DNA from: Chloroherpetonaceae bacterium | GTDB taxonomy: Bacteria > Bacteroidota > Chlorobiia > Chlorobiales > Chloroherpetonaceae | DNA length: 64,000 bases | Direction of reading: 5' to 3' | Assembly (NCBI GenBank): GCA_028277445.1 | Contig: JANQGG010000063.1 | Span: forward strand, 1-64,000 | Shown: piece by piece, positions 1 through 8,620 of the stretch | How the letters are laid out: every line of letters starts with the position of its first letter | Position numbering within the stretch: the stretch's first letter is position 1 | Position numbers and translations under genes: made by a program | The notes under the pieces: model-generated | The model's database searches: none | What the model was told of the DNA's origin: nothing | The model's input: only the letters and a program-made list of their open reading frames with translations

Positions 1-142
1 GCATTTACGTTATTGGTCACCCTGAATTAATTTCAGGGTCTCAGAAAATGCCAATTTGGTTGAGATGCTGAAAACAAGTTCAGCATGACTAGAAAATGAA
101 TGTCATTTTCTGTTTGTTTATTGTCAAATATTTGAGCTCGAT
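1..142. repeat. interspersed repeat, copy 1, directly upstream of argR
   Basis: This stretch is nearly the same as 25399-25540. Both copies contain a hairpin unit (ACCCTGAA...TTCAGGGT, then TCTCAGA), a second hairpin unit (GAGATGCTGAAA, then GTTCAGCATGACTAG), a shared block TGTCATTTTCTGTTTGTTTATT and a TTTGAGCT end. The left end lies at the window edge. The right end stops within a few bases of the argR start codon, so the promoter of argR is probably inside or created by the repeat. No transposase is encoded, so it looks like a MITE-type or other non-autonomous repeat. Confidence 0.75.
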
Positions 143-589
143 ATGACAAAACAAGAACGGCAGTTTAAAATTAAAACCTTTATTTCAAGCAATGAGTTGA
201 GTAATCAAACCGATTTGCTGGAAAAGCTCAAAGCAGAAGGTATTGATATCACACAAGCCACTCTTTCGAGGGATTGCAATGAAATTGGCGTCGTTCGCGC
301 GCCATCCACAAACGGGTATAAGTTGATTTTGGATTTCCCGAAAGAAGTACAGGGGCTTAAAAACTTGATTGGATTGGAGATACTGAGCATCAAATCCAAC
401 GAATCCATGATTGTAATAAAAACTTTACCGGGGAGAGCTTCGGGGGTTGCTTCATTTTTAGATTCTTTCGAAAATTCTGATATTATCGGAACACTGGCCG
501 GTGATGATACCGTACTCGTTGTACCATCATCCGTTGCCAAAACAAACAATGTGTTAAATTTTATACAACATTCAATTTCTGAAAATTGA
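143..589 (+). CDS. argR: arginine repressor ArgR
   Basis: This 148-residue protein matches the usual ArgR length of about 150. The N-terminal winged-helix domain carries QATLSRD (residues about 38-44), the DNA-recognition helix signature of the family. The C-terminal oligomerisation and arginine-binding domain carries GRASGVASFLD and GTLAGDDTVLV, close to the GT(I/L)AGDDT motif that binds L-arginine. In known relatives, arginine-bound hexamers repress arginine biosynthesis genes. It begins at an ATG at the end of an interspersed repeat and is followed after 16 bases by argG, so the two are probably co-transcribed. No ARG box was identified with confidence. Confidence 0.95.
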   Translation: MTKQERQFKIKTFISSNELSNQTDLLEKLKAEGIDITQATLSRDCNEIGVVRAPSTNGYKLILDFPKEVQGLKNLIGLEILSIKSNESMIVIKTLPGRASGVASFLDSFENSDIIGTLAGDDTVLVVPSSVAKTNNVLNFIQHSISEN

Positions 590-605
590 TTAACCGTATC
601 ATCTC

Positions 606-1877
606 ATGAGTTCATCAAAACCTGAAAAAATCGCTGTGGCCTATTCCGGCGGTTTAGACACATCAGTCATGATTAAATGGCTTTCCGACAAGTACAACGC
701 CGAAATTATTGCGGTTACCGGAAATCTTGGGCAAAAAAAAGAGATTGAAAATCTTGAAGAAAAAGCCATTCAAACCGGCGCCAGCAAATTTCATTTTCTT
801 GACCTTAGAAAAGAATTTGTCAATAGCTACATTTGGCCGGCATTAAAAGCCGGCGCGCTTTATGAAGGCATCTATCCGATGGCAACAGCTCTGGGAAGAC
901 CGCTGCTGGCCAAAACGCTTGTTGAAGTTGCTCTTAAGGAAAATTGCACCGCGCTTTCTCATGGATGTACCGGAAAAGGAAACGACCAGGTTCGATTTGA
1001 AGTCGCTTTTGCAACGCTTGCTCCTGAATTGAAAGTTTATGCGCCGCTAAGAGATTGGGAATTTAAATCCCGAGAAGATGAAATAGCCTACGCCCATGCC
1101 AATAACATCCCAATTAAAGCAACAAAAGACAATCCGTATTCTATCGACGAAAACATCTGGGGCACCAGTATTGAATGCGGCGATCTGGAAGATCCCATGA
1201 ACCCGGCGCCCGAAGACGCCTACCAAAGCACCGTATCGCCAGAAAAAGCGCCTGATGAACCTCAAACCATCGATATTGAATTTATCCAGGGTGAACCTGT
1301 CGGCGTCAATCATGAAAATCTGGATGGGCTTGAACTCATTGAAAGACTCAATGCCATTGGTGGAAAACACGGCATCGGCCGAATTGATTTGGTAGAAAAT
1401 CGATTGGTTGGCATTAAATCCCGCGAAATCTACGAAGCCCCTGCGGCAAGCATTTTGCATTTTGCGCACAAAGAATTGGAACGCTTAACCCTTGAAAAAA
1501 ACGTGTTCCAATACAAGCAAAACATCGAGATTGATTACGCCAATCTGATCTATAACGGCCAGTGGTTCTCTCCAATGCGCTCTGCATTTGATGCGTTTAT
1601 CACAGAAACACAAAAGCCTGTTACGGGACTGGTTCAATTAAAGCTTTATAAAGGCAATATTATTTTACAGGGACGCAAATCACCGCATTCCTTGTATAAT
1701 GAAGAGCTGGCCACTTACACATCTTCGGATACCTTTAATCATAAAGCTTCGGAAGGATTTATTCATATTTACGGACTGGGACTTAAAACATTCAGCCAAT
1801 CGTTGGAAAGAAATGTACCAAAAAAGAAATCCATTTCTGTTAAAACAGTGGATGCAAAAAAAGTGGTCTTTAAATAA
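606..1877 (+). CDS. argG: argininosuccinate synthase
   Basis: This cytoplasmic enzyme joins citrulline and aspartate using ATP to make argininosuccinate, the penultimate step of arginine synthesis. The 423-residue protein starts with [15 protein letters not shown] (residues about 12-26), the SGGLDTS ATP-pyrophosphatase loop. Further on it has [15 protein letters not shown], the conserved citrulline/aspartate-binding stretch, and [15 protein letters not shown]. The length is slightly above the usual 400-410. It follows argR by 16 bases and is closed by a strong hairpin at 1997-2029. ArgH, the next enzyme, is about 3 kb downstream rather than adjacent. Confidence 0.97.
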   Translation: MSSSKPEKIAVAYSGGLDTSVMIKWLSDKYNAEIIAVTGNLGQKKEIENLEEKAIQTGASKFHFLDLRKEFVNSYIWPALKAGALYEGIYPMATALGRPLLAKTLVEVALKENCTALSHGCTGKGNDQVRFEVAFATLAPELKVYAPLRDWEFKSREDEIAYAHANNIPIKATKDNPYSIDENIWGTSIECGDLEDPMNPAPEDAYQSTVSPEKAPDEPQTIDIEFIQGEPVGVNHENLDGLELIERLNAIGGKHGIGRIDLVENRLVGIKSREIYEAPAASILHFAHKELERLTLEKNVFQYKQNIEIDYANLIYNGQWFSPMRSAFDAFITETQKPVTGLVQLKLYKGNIILQGRKSPHSLYNEELATYTSSDTFNHKASEGFIHIYGLGLKTFSQSLERNVPKKKSISVKTVDAKKVVFK

Positions 1878-1996
1878 TTTCTGAACCGGCCTAAGTTTCA
1901 TTCTGGTAAAGAGTTATGCTTCCGGATGCAGATTTTCTATGGCATAACGTTCTGATACCCTAAACCTTGTAGCGGGATAGTTCGTTTATAATTAGC

Positions 1997-2029
1997 TAAC
2001 AAGGGCAACGAGTGAGGTTGCCCTTGTTA
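1997..2029 (+). terminator. hairpin terminator after argG
   Basis: A 13-base perfect stem (TAACAAGGGCAAC, paired with GTTGCCCTTGTTA) with a 7-base loop is followed by ACTTTTATCT. It lies between the converging argG gene and the TPR gene on the other strand, so it may end both transcripts. Confidence 0.8.
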
Positions 2030-2072
2030 CTTTTATCTGATTGATTTGATAACTGCAGATTTAAGCCATTGT

Positions 2073-2612
2073 TTAGGCTGCTGTTTTTTGCTTATAACGC
2101 CTTTTAAGTTGTCTGGCCAGCATTTCAGAGAGAATAGGATCAAACCGCCTAAGAATTTTCGTTTGCCTCCACGCCTGAGTTTTTTGGCCAAGAACATCTA
2201 AAACCACCCCCAAATTGTAATGCGCTTGTATATGATTTTTATCGCATTCAATGGCTTTATGAAAATGGTCGCGTGCTTCATCAAACAATCCAATACTGCC
2301 ATAAGCAACACCAAGTTCATGATATGCGTCAGCAAATTTTTGTTGATGTTTAACAGCTTCATGCCATGCATCAATTGCCAGGTCCGTTTCGCCTTTTTCA
2401 AAATATAACACCCCTAATTTATACCAATTCGCTGAGTCGTGGGGATTTTTGAACGTTTCAAGTCGAAATATCTCCAACTGAAGATCATCATTATTGACGT
2501 GTTCGCACATAATGATCGGACGCAGCAAAAACATGCGGTAGTTTTTCTCAGATAATTTCATAAGCCAGATTGTTTCATTTAACGTAATCGTAATAGACAG
2601 CTTTGTTTCCAT
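2073..2612 (-). CDS. TPR-repeat protein
   Basis: This 179-residue protein has about three tetratricopeptide repeats at residues 65-160, with classic spacing: NWYKLGVLYFEKGETDLAID, then ADAYHELGVAYGSIGLFDEA, then IQAHYNLGVVLDVLGQKTQA. No signal peptide or membrane segment is seen, so it is probably a cytoplasmic scaffold. The C-terminus is basic (QLKRRYKQKTAA). The first 35 residues look unlike the rest, so the true start may be an internal ATG (for example the methionine of MCEHVNNDD). The partner and function are unknown. Confidence 0.7.
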   Translation of the reverse strand: METKLSITITLNETIWLMKLSEKNYRMFLLRPIIMCEHVNNDDLQLEIFRLETFKNPHDSANWYKLGVLYFEKGETDLAIDAWHEAVKHQQKFADAYHELGVAYGSIGLFDEARDHFHKAIECDKNHIQAHYNLGVVLDVLGQKTQAWRQTKILRRFDPILSEMLARQLKRRYKQKTAA

Positions 2613-2862
2613 AACCTGTCATTTAAATTGCAGTCCTAATCTAGCTCTGGCTTCTAATTCATTCATTAGGCTCAACTAAACTTTTAATAACTCTAATGAC
2701 AATTGGTTTGCTTTTAGACGAACGATACCTTTTTAGGAGAAATCAACGCTCAAAAACGGCTTAAAAAATCAGTTATATGATCTTTTTGAAACATTTAAAC
2801 GCATGATATGAGTTAGCACAATAACGATTTCTTGTTGATTTCTTTTAAAAACCAATTTGCAC

Positions 2863-3309
2863 ATGACAACCCTAGTATTGATTTTTGTTTTTTTAGTCTC
2901 GTTTTTTTCCATGGAGCTTATCACCTGGGCAGTTCATAAATATGTCATGCATGGTTTTCTTTGGGTACTCCACCAGGATCATCATGAAAACCGTCATGAT
3001 CGGTTTGAAAAAAACGATCTCTTTGCAGTCTTGTTTGCCCTGCCAACAGCTTGTATGATTATTTTTGGGCTGCATCTCCATTTGGAGATACTTTCCACGA
3101 TTGGTTTTGCAGTCTTTACTTATGGCATCGCTTACTTCTTGCTCCACGATGTCATTTTTCACAAACGCTTTTCTTTTCTTCGCATTAAACCCAAACATCC
3201 GTATTTGATCCGGCTGATTCGTGCCCATGTGGCTCATCATAGCATTAAAGAAAAAGAAAATGCTGTTTCGATGGGCTTTTTATATGCCGGTAAAAAATAT
3301 GCCCTCTAA
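2863..3309 (+). CDS. crtZ: CrtZ-type beta-carotene hydroxylase
   Basis: This small integral membrane protein of the fatty-acid-hydroxylase/carotene-hydroxylase superfamily shows all the expected histidine clusters that hold a di-iron centre: HKYVMHG (residues about 26-32), HQDHHENRHDRFEKND, HDVIFHKR and RAHVAHHS. CrtZ enzymes add hydroxyl groups to beta-ionone rings using O2. The length of 148 residues is normal for short CrtZ forms. The ATG at 2863 is preferred over an upstream in-frame TTG. Several hydrophobic segments alternate with the histidine loops. The gene lies just before a nucleotidyltransferase and among arginine genes, far from the carotenoid desaturase near 45 kb. The exact carotenoid substrate cannot be read from the sequence. 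Confidence 0.88.
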   Translation: MTTLVLIFVFLVSFFSMELITWAVHKYVMHGFLWVLHQDHHENRHDRFEKNDLFAVLFALPTACMIIFGLHLHLEILSTIGFAVFTYGIAYFLLHDVIFHKRFSFLRIKPKHPYLIRLIRAHVAHHSIKEKENAVSMGFLYAGKKYAL

Positions 3310-3370
3310 ATCCTTTTATTTTTAACGGTTTCGTTTAGATTTAGCTAAACATTTGCAAACAATAGTGTTC

Positions 3371-4105
3371 ATGAAAGTATTAATTTTCTGCGCCGGAGGT
3401 TCGGCCAAATGGGGCTATTACTTGGGCATTCCCAAACCACTGATCTTACTGAATAAAGAATCCATCCTTGGACGCACGCTTCGCCTGCTCAAAAAGCTAA
3501 AAGTCAGCGATATCACCATTGTTGCAACAGATCCCATTCTTAAGCAACCCAACTGCGATTATTTTGAACCGGCTTCTTCACGCTGGTTTGTCGAAACCCT
3601 GATATCCACGGAGGCGCTCTGGCAGGAAAAAACAGTGGTTTTAATGGGTGATGTGTTTTATACCCAGGAGGCCTTAAAAACCATTTTAAACACCGAAAGC
3701 AAAACCATGAAGTTTTATGGCCGATCCGGCAAAAGCTTGTTTTCGCATAAAGCGCATGGCGAACTGTTTGGCATTTCGTTTCCAAAAAGCGACTCGGCGC
3801 TTATTCATGATCATGCCCAAAAGGTTATAAAAGCCGCTAAATCGATGGGTCATGGTAAAGCCTGGCAATTCTACCGCAGCATTGCCGGATTTGAACTGGA
3901 TGAAAAGAAAACTGAGGAAAACTATTTTGTTGAGATTGACGACTTCACCGACGATTTTGATACGCCCGAAGAATACGATCTGGCTGTGTTCCGCTACAGC
4001 CTGGTCGCCTCTAAAAACCCGATCAAACAAGCCATCTTGTGGGTTTGGGTAAATGTGCTTGACCCCATATCCATCAAGTACTTTGGAAAACCGCTATATG
4101 CGTAA
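3371..4105 (+). CDS. nucleotidyltransferase of the sugar-nucleotide / MobA-like fold
   Basis: The N-terminus MKVLIFCAGGSAKWG resembles the glycine-rich nucleotide-binding loop of NTP-transferase enzymes, and PKPLILLNKESIL matches the lysine-containing PKxLxxxxGxPIL motif that follows. VVLMGDVFY is the metal-binding aspartate strand. This fold transfers NMP onto a sugar phosphate, alcohol phosphate or cofactor. The substrate here is not evident. The ATG at 3371 is preferred because an upstream TTG would put six residues ahead of the first beta strand. The C-terminus (WVWVNVLDPISIKYFGKPLY) is hydrophobic. The gene follows crtZ by 61 bases and is closed by a hairpin. Confidence 0.75.
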   Translation: MKVLIFCAGGSAKWGYYLGIPKPLILLNKESILGRTLRLLKKLKVSDITIVATDPILKQPNCDYFEPASSRWFVETLISTEALWQEKTVVLMGDVFYTQEALKTILNTESKTMKFYGRSGKSLFSHKAHGELFGISFPKSDSALIHDHAQKVIKAAKSMGHGKAWQFYRSIAGFELDEKKTEENYFVEIDDFTDDFDTPEEYDLAVFRYSLVASKNPIKQAILWVWVNVLDPISIKYFGKPLYA

Positions 4106-4127
4106 CATTTATTTCATAATCCATGAT

Positions 4128-4152
4128 AAAAGACCATGATTTAAGGTCTTTT
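4128..4152 (+). terminator. hairpin terminator after the nucleotidyltransferase gene
   Basis: The stem AAAAGACC / GGTCTTTT has a 9-base loop, and the T-run is part of the 3' arm. It lies 23 bases after the stop codon at 4105. Confidence 0.65.
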
Positions 4153-4262
4153 AAAATCATTCAAAAAATGCCCCACTCCTACAATAAAATCTGGATTCAT
4201 GCCATTTGGTCGACAAAAAAACGATTGCTTATTTATTACACACCAAGTACACATATTAAAAT

Positions 4263-4547
4263 TCACGCTGCAACTGGTTTAATATCTTTGTAGCTTGATT
4301 CTTTCACCTGGCTGAGTTCCCAATTGTTTTGCAAATTTAACCAGAATTGAGGCGAGCCACCCAAGGCTTTTGAAAGCTTCATGGCAAGTTCTGCATTAAA
4401 TCTTAATTGAGATTGGCATATTTTATTTATGGTATCAACAGTTTCCCCAATATGTGCTGCTAGTTGCTCAACCGAAAGATTTAATTCTTCCAACTCATCT
4501 AATAATACTTCACCGGGATGAACCGGCGTTACATAGGTCTTGTTCAT
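4263..4547 (-). CDS. higA: HigA-type antitoxin (Xre-family HTH)
   Basis: This 94-residue protein has the HigA/VapI signature PVHPGEVLLDELEELNLS at the N-terminus, an HTH from about residues 25-60 (VEQLAAHIGETVDTINKICQ) and KLSKALGGSPQFWLNLQNNWEL. These are typical of antitoxins in the HigA family, in which the protein binds its own operator and neutralises a RelE-fold toxin. It lies 11 bases downstream of the toxin gene, the toxin-first order of higBA. Its DNA is more AT-rich than argH beside it, consistent with acquisition. Confidence 0.9.
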   Translation of the reverse strand: MNKTYVTPVHPGEVLLDELEELNLSVEQLAAHIGETVDTINKICQSQLRFNAELAMKLSKALGGSPQFWLNLQNNWELSQVKESSYKDIKPVAA

Positions 4548-4558
4548 AAGCTTAAAAT

Positions 4559-4846
4559 TTAATGGTAATCAACAATTTCAACATCATACGCATTGTCGTC
4601 TTTCCAAACAAAGCAAATTCTATATTGATCATTTATCCTAATACTGCATTGCCTTTCTCTAGAACCTTTTAATTTCTCAAATCTATTTCCTTTAATTTCA
4701 ATCAAATCGTTAATAGAACTTACAGCGCCTAACCTGGCCAATTTAATTTGTGCTTTTTTATGCAATTCTTGTGGCAAAGTTTTAAGTGAAATCTTGGAGA
4801 TTTTTCCATAATTAATATCTTCAGTACCTTTTGTTTTAAAGTTTAT
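4559..4846 (-). CDS. higB: HigB-type RelE-fold toxin with an unusual start
   Basis: The C-terminal part (RFEKLKGSRERQCSIRIND, then QYRICFVWKDDNAYDVEIVDYH) matches HigB toxins, ribosome-dependent mRNA endonucleases. The first ordinary start codon in frame is a TTG at 4777, giving only 72 residues and losing the first strand and helix. The reading frame is open back to a stop at 4859-4861. The translation of that extension (INFKTKGTEDINYGKISK) aligns with the N-terminus of normal HigB proteins of about 92 residues. The start at 4846 given here is an ATA codon. Either a rare start codon is used, or the start has mutated and the toxin is shortened. The extension reaches within 40 bases of argH on the other strand. 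Confidence 0.7.
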   Translation of the reverse strand: MNFKTKGTEDINYGKISKISLKTLPQELHKKAQIKLARLGAVSSINDLIEIKGNRFEKLKGSRERQCSIRINDQYRICFVWKDDNAYDVEIVDYH

Positions 4847-4883
4847 TAAACTAAAATTTTAATTTATTCCCAATTTTCAATAT

Positions 4884-6290
4884 ATGTCCGAATCCAAAGC
4901 ATCGAAAAACAAAGAACTCCTCTGGCAAAGCCGTTTTTCCGAACCGTTTGATGAAGAGGCCTTAAAGTTCTCCTCGTCGGTTGAAGTCGACTGGCAACTC
5001 TATAAAGACGATATTCAAGGCTCCATTGCCCATGTGACGATGCTTGGCGAAGAAGGCATTATTTCGGAGGAAGAAGCCACACAAATTATTGCCGGACTTC
5101 AAGACATTGAACAAGAATTCGACAATGGCAAGATCGATCTGGATTGGCGATTGGAAGACATCCACACCGTGATTGAAAACCGCCTTAAAGAAAAAATTGG
5201 CGATGTGGCCGGCAAAGTCCACAGCGGCCGCAGCCGAAACGACCAAGTGGCTACCGACACACGGCTATACCTGCACCGAACCATTTCCGATCTTAAATCA
5301 GCTTTAAACGATTTAAATCAAACGCTTTATAACCGAGCAGAATCCCATCAGGATGTCATCATGTTTGGCTATACGCATTTGCAACGCGCGCAGCCCATTC
5401 TGATCTCGCATTACTATTTAGCGTACCTGGAGATGTTTTTGCGCGATATTGAGCGTTTGGATGATCTTTACAAACGCGTTAACCGCTCTGCGCTTGGCGC
5501 AGCTGCGTTTGCCGGATCAAGCCTGCCTTTAAATATCAACCGCACCGCTTCCCTGCTTGGGTTTGAATCACCGTTTCGCAACAGCACCGATGCCATCAGC
5601 GATCGGGATATTATCATTGAGTTTATATCGGCATGTTCAATTATCATGATGCATCTTTCGCGATTTGCCGAAGATGTCATTCTTTGGAGCTCCGAAGAGT
5701 TCAAGTATTTACAGCTCAGCGATTCATTTTCTACCGGCTCTTCTATAATGCCGCAAAAGAAAAACGCCGATATTGCTGAACTGGTTCGCGGCAAAACCGG
5801 GCGAGTGTATGGCGATCTTATGAACATCTTAACCATTATGAAAGGTTTGCCGCTTTCTTACAACCGCGATATGCAGGAAGATAAACCGCCGCTTTTCGAC
5901 GCGGCAAAATCAACTTTGGATAGCGTTCGCATTTTTAATCGTTTGATCCAAAACACCACCATCAATCGCGAACGACTTAAAGCTTTGACCGAAAAAGATA
6001 TGAGCCTGGCAACGGAAATTGCAGAATATTTGGTTGAAAAGAATATCCCGTTTCGCGATGCGCATCGAATTACCGGTAAAATCGTCACATATGCCCTTGA
6101 GCATCAAACATCGCTGCCGGATATGTCGCTTGATGTCTATAAAACGTTTTCATCAGTGATTGAATCCGACATTTACGCTGCACTAACACCGGAATCTAGC
6201 GTCAATCGAAAAAAATCTCAAGGAAGCACATCACCGGCATCCGTGAAACAGCAACTGGCCTGGCATAAAGCAAAATTAAGTCAAAGTTAA
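4884..6290 (+). CDS. argH: argininosuccinate lyase
   Basis: This enzyme splits argininosuccinate into arginine and fumarate, the last step of arginine synthesis. The 468-residue length is standard. The fumarase/aspartase superfamily signature [12 protein letters not shown] is at about residues 284-295. The active-site segments [14 protein letters not shown] and [10 protein letters not shown] are present, the latter holding the catalytic-region histidine. The start [20 protein letters not shown] is typical of the family. It runs divergently from higBA. Its TAA stop overlaps the stop of the convergent AT-rich lipoprotein gene by four bases. Confidence 0.97.
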   Translation: MSESKASKNKELLWQSRFSEPFDEEALKFSSSVEVDWQLYKDDIQGSIAHVTMLGEEGIISEEEATQIIAGLQDIEQEFDNGKIDLDWRLEDIHTVIENRLKEKIGDVAGKVHSGRSRNDQVATDTRLYLHRTISDLKSALNDLNQTLYNRAESHQDVIMFGYTHLQRAQPILISHYYLAYLEMFLRDIERLDDLYKRVNRSALGAAAFAGSSLPLNINRTASLLGFESPFRNSTDAISDRDIIIEFISACSIIMMHLSRFAEDVILWSSEEFKYLQLSDSFSTGSSIMPQKKNADIAELVRGKTGRVYGDLMNILTIMKGLPLSYNRDMQEDKPPLFDAAKSTLDSVRIFNRLIQNTTINRERLKALTEKDMSLATEIAEYLVEKNIPFRDAHRITGKIVTYALEHQTSLPDMSLDVYKTFSSVIESDIYAALTPESSVNRKKSQGSTSPASVKQQLAWHKAKLSQS

Positions 6291-6718
6291 TTCGGCTTTA
6301 AATATACAGTATCAGGACCAGATACTTTAAACACGTGACAACAGTCTGAACTTATGACAAATTCTTCTTCAAATGATAAGTCATTTCTGTTACCTTCAAC
6401 AATTATTTCAAGATTTTTATTAAATGCCACTTCTCTAAAACTATCATCAAAAATAGTATATACACCGCTATTGTTGGGAAAAAATTGATCATAATAATAA
6501 CTGAGCTCATAAATTATATTAGGATCGTTTTTGTTGATAGTTTTAATAATTACTGAATCAGCACTTCTATTATCTTCAAATAAGACTTTAATATAAATTT
6601 GGGCAAAAATGGTAGTACATACAACATCTCCACAAAAATCAGGAGAATTGTCACACGGTTGTGAACATGAATAAACTAAATTTGAAATAAGTGTAATTAT
6701 AATGAGGTTACGTATCAC
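6287..6718 (-). CDS. small predicted lipoprotein, unknown function
   Basis: A hydrophobic leader ([16 protein letters not shown]) ends at a cysteine in a plausible lipobox (LVYSC), followed by [16 protein letters not shown], so the mature protein is cysteine-rich with five or more cysteines. The remainder is predicted mainly beta. A GTG start at 6718 gives a compact signal peptide and removes the overlap with coaE. A TTG at 6748 is the only longer option. The gene is distinctly more AT-rich than argH and coaE. No family is recognised. Confidence 0.55.
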   Translation of the reverse strand: MIRNLIIITLISNLVYSCSQPCDNSPDFCGDVVCTTIFAQIYIKVLFEDNRSADSVIIKTINKNDPNIIYELSYYYDQFFPNNSGVYTIFDDSFREVAFNKNLEIIVEGNRNDLSFEEEFVISSDCCHVFKVSGPDTVYLKPN

Positions 6719-6729
6719 AGAGATGTCTA

Positions 6730-7395
6730 TTAAATGGATTTTGTACAAAAATACAATCTAAAGTTTAAAATTTTATTGAACACCTTTAGTGTTTCTTGTT
6801 TTAACTCCTCCAAATCTCTATTATTCCAAATTACAAAATCGGCTTTTTCAATGAGCTTTTCCTGGGGCCACTGATTGGCCATTCGTGCACGAACGGCAGC
6901 TTCTGAAAGACCCGAGCTTCGCTGAACGCGTGCGATGCGTTTGTCTATGTCGGCGGCAACGACAATCACCTTATCCAAACCTTTTACGCCACCCGCTTCA
7001 AACAAAATGGCCGCTTCTTTAACGAGGATTTGAACGCCGCGTTTTATGGCATCTGTTTTTGCATTGTCAAATGCTTTAAAGACTTTCGGATGAATCAAAC
7101 GGTTAATGGCGTCCAGTTTGGCTTTATCCTGAAAAACAATGCTGGCAATTCGCTTTCGATCTGGCACAAAGCGATCTGACGTTGTAGAGATGTTAATATC
7201 GGATCCAAAAAGTTGCTTTAAGCCTTCGATAACCTCATGATCCTCTTCCTGCAAGGTTTTAGCCACCTGGTCAGCATTGAAAACATCGCACCCAAGCTCT
7301 TTGAGAATTTGGCAAACCGATGATTTACCGCTCCCGATTCCCCCGGTTACGCCAACGGTATAAAATGGATGATCTGATTTGGTTTGATTCATCAT
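6730..7395 (-). CDS. coaE: dephospho-CoA kinase
   Basis: This enzyme phosphorylates dephospho-CoA in the last step of coenzyme A synthesis. The P-loop GGIGSGKSSV is at residues about 15-24. It is followed by GCDVFNADQVAKTL, with the conserved DAD-like acceptor region, and LIHPKVF. The protein is 221 residues, slightly longer than usual. The last 15 residues (NFRLYFCTKSI) look like extra tail. It starts at an ATG (7393-7395) and follows a lipoprotein gene with a 3-base gap, suggesting co-transcription. Confidence 0.95.
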   Translation of the reverse strand: MMNQTKSDHPFYTVGVTGGIGSGKSSVCQILKELGCDVFNADQVAKTLQEEDHEVIEGLKQLFGSDINISTTSDRFVPDRKRIASIVFQDKAKLDAINRLIHPKVFKAFDNAKTDAIKRGVQILVKEAAILFEAGGVKGLDKVIVVAADIDKRIARVQRSSGLSEAAVRARMANQWPQEKLIEKADFVIWNNRDLEELKQETLKVFNKILNFRLYFCTKSI

Positions 7396-7398
7396 GTA

Positions 7399-7806
7399 TT
7401 ACAAATTGCGACGTTTATTTTCCATGGTTTCAAGAGCTGCTTTGAGAATCTTTTGCCAGGTTTCTTCATTTTCTTTTAATGTCTTGAGATCGTTATAAAA
7501 TTTATCTTTTGTTGTTTGATGTTTTTGAAAAACGAGATTCAAACTATCAACTTTATTGAACGACTGTTTTTGCAGTGAATCGCTCAGCGTTTCGTAAGCT
7601 GCATGAACAATCATAATATCAACATAACAGCGAACAAAGGCTTCATTTTCCGGCAATAACGCAGATTCATTTTTTGAGCAAGCCGTTAAACTTACGCCCA
7701 TCAACATATGAAACGCCAGAAAAACAAACCCGAGGCGTTTTAAGATATGTTCGTTGCGTTTTAACCCTGAATTTTTTTTGAAAACCCCATCAAATACTGA
7801 AACCAT
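7399..7806 (-). CDS. DUF4296-like predicted lipoprotein
   Basis: After an ATG at 7806 comes a basic stretch (KRNEHILKR) and a hydrophobic leader ending in the lipobox SLTAC. The mature part has LLPENEAFVRCYVDIMIVH, then a helical region ending in KALETMENKRRNL. The pattern of a short helical domain with (V/L)L(P/I)E...F...VDI is like DUF4296 lipoproteins of Bacteroidota and relatives. The family is assigned by resemblance only and the function is unknown. The gene runs into coaE, so the pair may be one transcript. An upstream TTG at 7842 is possible but would give an overlong leader. Confidence 0.6.
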   Translation of the reverse strand: MVSVFDGVFKKNSGLKRNEHILKRLGFVFLAFHMLMGVSLTACSKNESALLPENEAFVRCYVDIMIVHAAYETLSDSLQKQSFNKVDSLNLVFQKHQTTKDKFYNDLKTLKENEETWQKILKAALETMENKRRNL

Positions 7807-7966
7807 AACGTTATAAAATGATAAATGGAAAACTTCAGACAAATTCGTTTTGGAAATATAATTAAAACGCTATTGTTTGAAACGATGATCTTAAGGGTTT
7901 CGTTTTAACATACATGCAATCTGACATTGCTGATAAAAAATCTTAACAAATCAATTCCTAAACATT

Positions 7967-8569
7967 ATGGCTTATCAACAACCGAATTTACCTTACGAAA
8001 AAAACGCGCTAGAACCCCACATTTCCGCGCAAACTTTAGATTTCCATTATGGAAAACATCACGCGGCCTATGTAACAAAATACAACGGCTTTGTTAAAGA
8101 CACCGAGTACGATGTCATGTCGTTGGAAGACGTGATTAAAGCATCTGCAGGTGATGCTTCAAAAGCTGCAATCTTCAACAATGGCGCCCAGGCATGGAAC
8201 CACACATTTTATTGGAATTGCATGTCCCCAAACGGTGGCGGCGCACCAGGCGGAAAACTTGCCGAACTGATTGATCGCGATTGTGGGAGTTTGGATAATT
8301 TCAAAACGGCGTTTAAAGATGCAGCAGCAACTCAATTTGGCAGCGGATGGGCTTGGCTGGTATTGTCTAACGGCAAATTAGATGTTGTGAAAACGCTTAA
8401 TGCCGCCAATCCGATGACTGAAGGTAAAACGCCGTTATTAACCATTGATGTCTGGGAACATGCCTATTATCTGGATTTTCAAAACCGAAGACCGGATTAT
8501 ATCGATACGTTTTTGGATAAACTGGTTAATTGGGCGTTTGTTGAAGAAAACTTAAATGCAGCCCTTTAA
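7967..8569 (+). CDS. sodB: iron-type superoxide dismutase
   Basis: This enzyme converts superoxide to O2 and H2O2. The 200-residue protein has the four metal ligands in family context: FHYGKHH (N-terminal His), QAWNHTFYW (second His), and DVWEHAYYLD, which supplies Asp and His. The NNGAQAWNHTFYW context is that of the Fe-type (SodB) branch rather than the Mn-type. No signal peptide is seen, so it is cytoplasmic. It is single-gene, with a strong hairpin terminator 12 bases after the stop. It fits with other oxygen-defence genes in the window (msrA, egtBD). Confidence 0.96.
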   Translation: MAYQQPNLPYEKNALEPHISAQTLDFHYGKHHAAYVTKYNGFVKDTEYDVMSLEDVIKASAGDASKAAIFNNGAQAWNHTFYWNCMSPNGGGAPGGKLAELIDRDCGSLDNFKTAFKDAAATQFGSGWAWLVLSNGKLDVVKTLNAANPMTEGKTPLLTIDVWEHAYYLDFQNRRPDYIDTFLDKLVNWAFVEENLNAAL

Positions 8570-8581
8570 AGGTTTTCTATT

Positions 8582-8615
8582 AAAAAAGCTGCTTCAAATG
8601 GGAAGCAGCTTTTTT
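8582..8615. terminator. bidirectional terminator between sodB and the DUF4292 gene
   Basis: A 14-base stem, AAAAAAGCTGCTTC paired with GAAGCAGCTTTTTT, has a 6-base loop and T-runs on both strands. It sits between two converging genes. Confidence 0.9.
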
Positions 8616-8620
8616 CAATA

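Noticed and set aside
1047-1469. Open frame on the minus strand within argG
   Set aside because: It lies wholly inside argG, which is intact and has clear family motifs.
3371-4105. Possible molybdenum-cofactor enzyme MobA
   Set aside because: Only the general nucleotidyltransferase fold is visible. The sequence departs from MobA in the substrate region, so no specific name is given.
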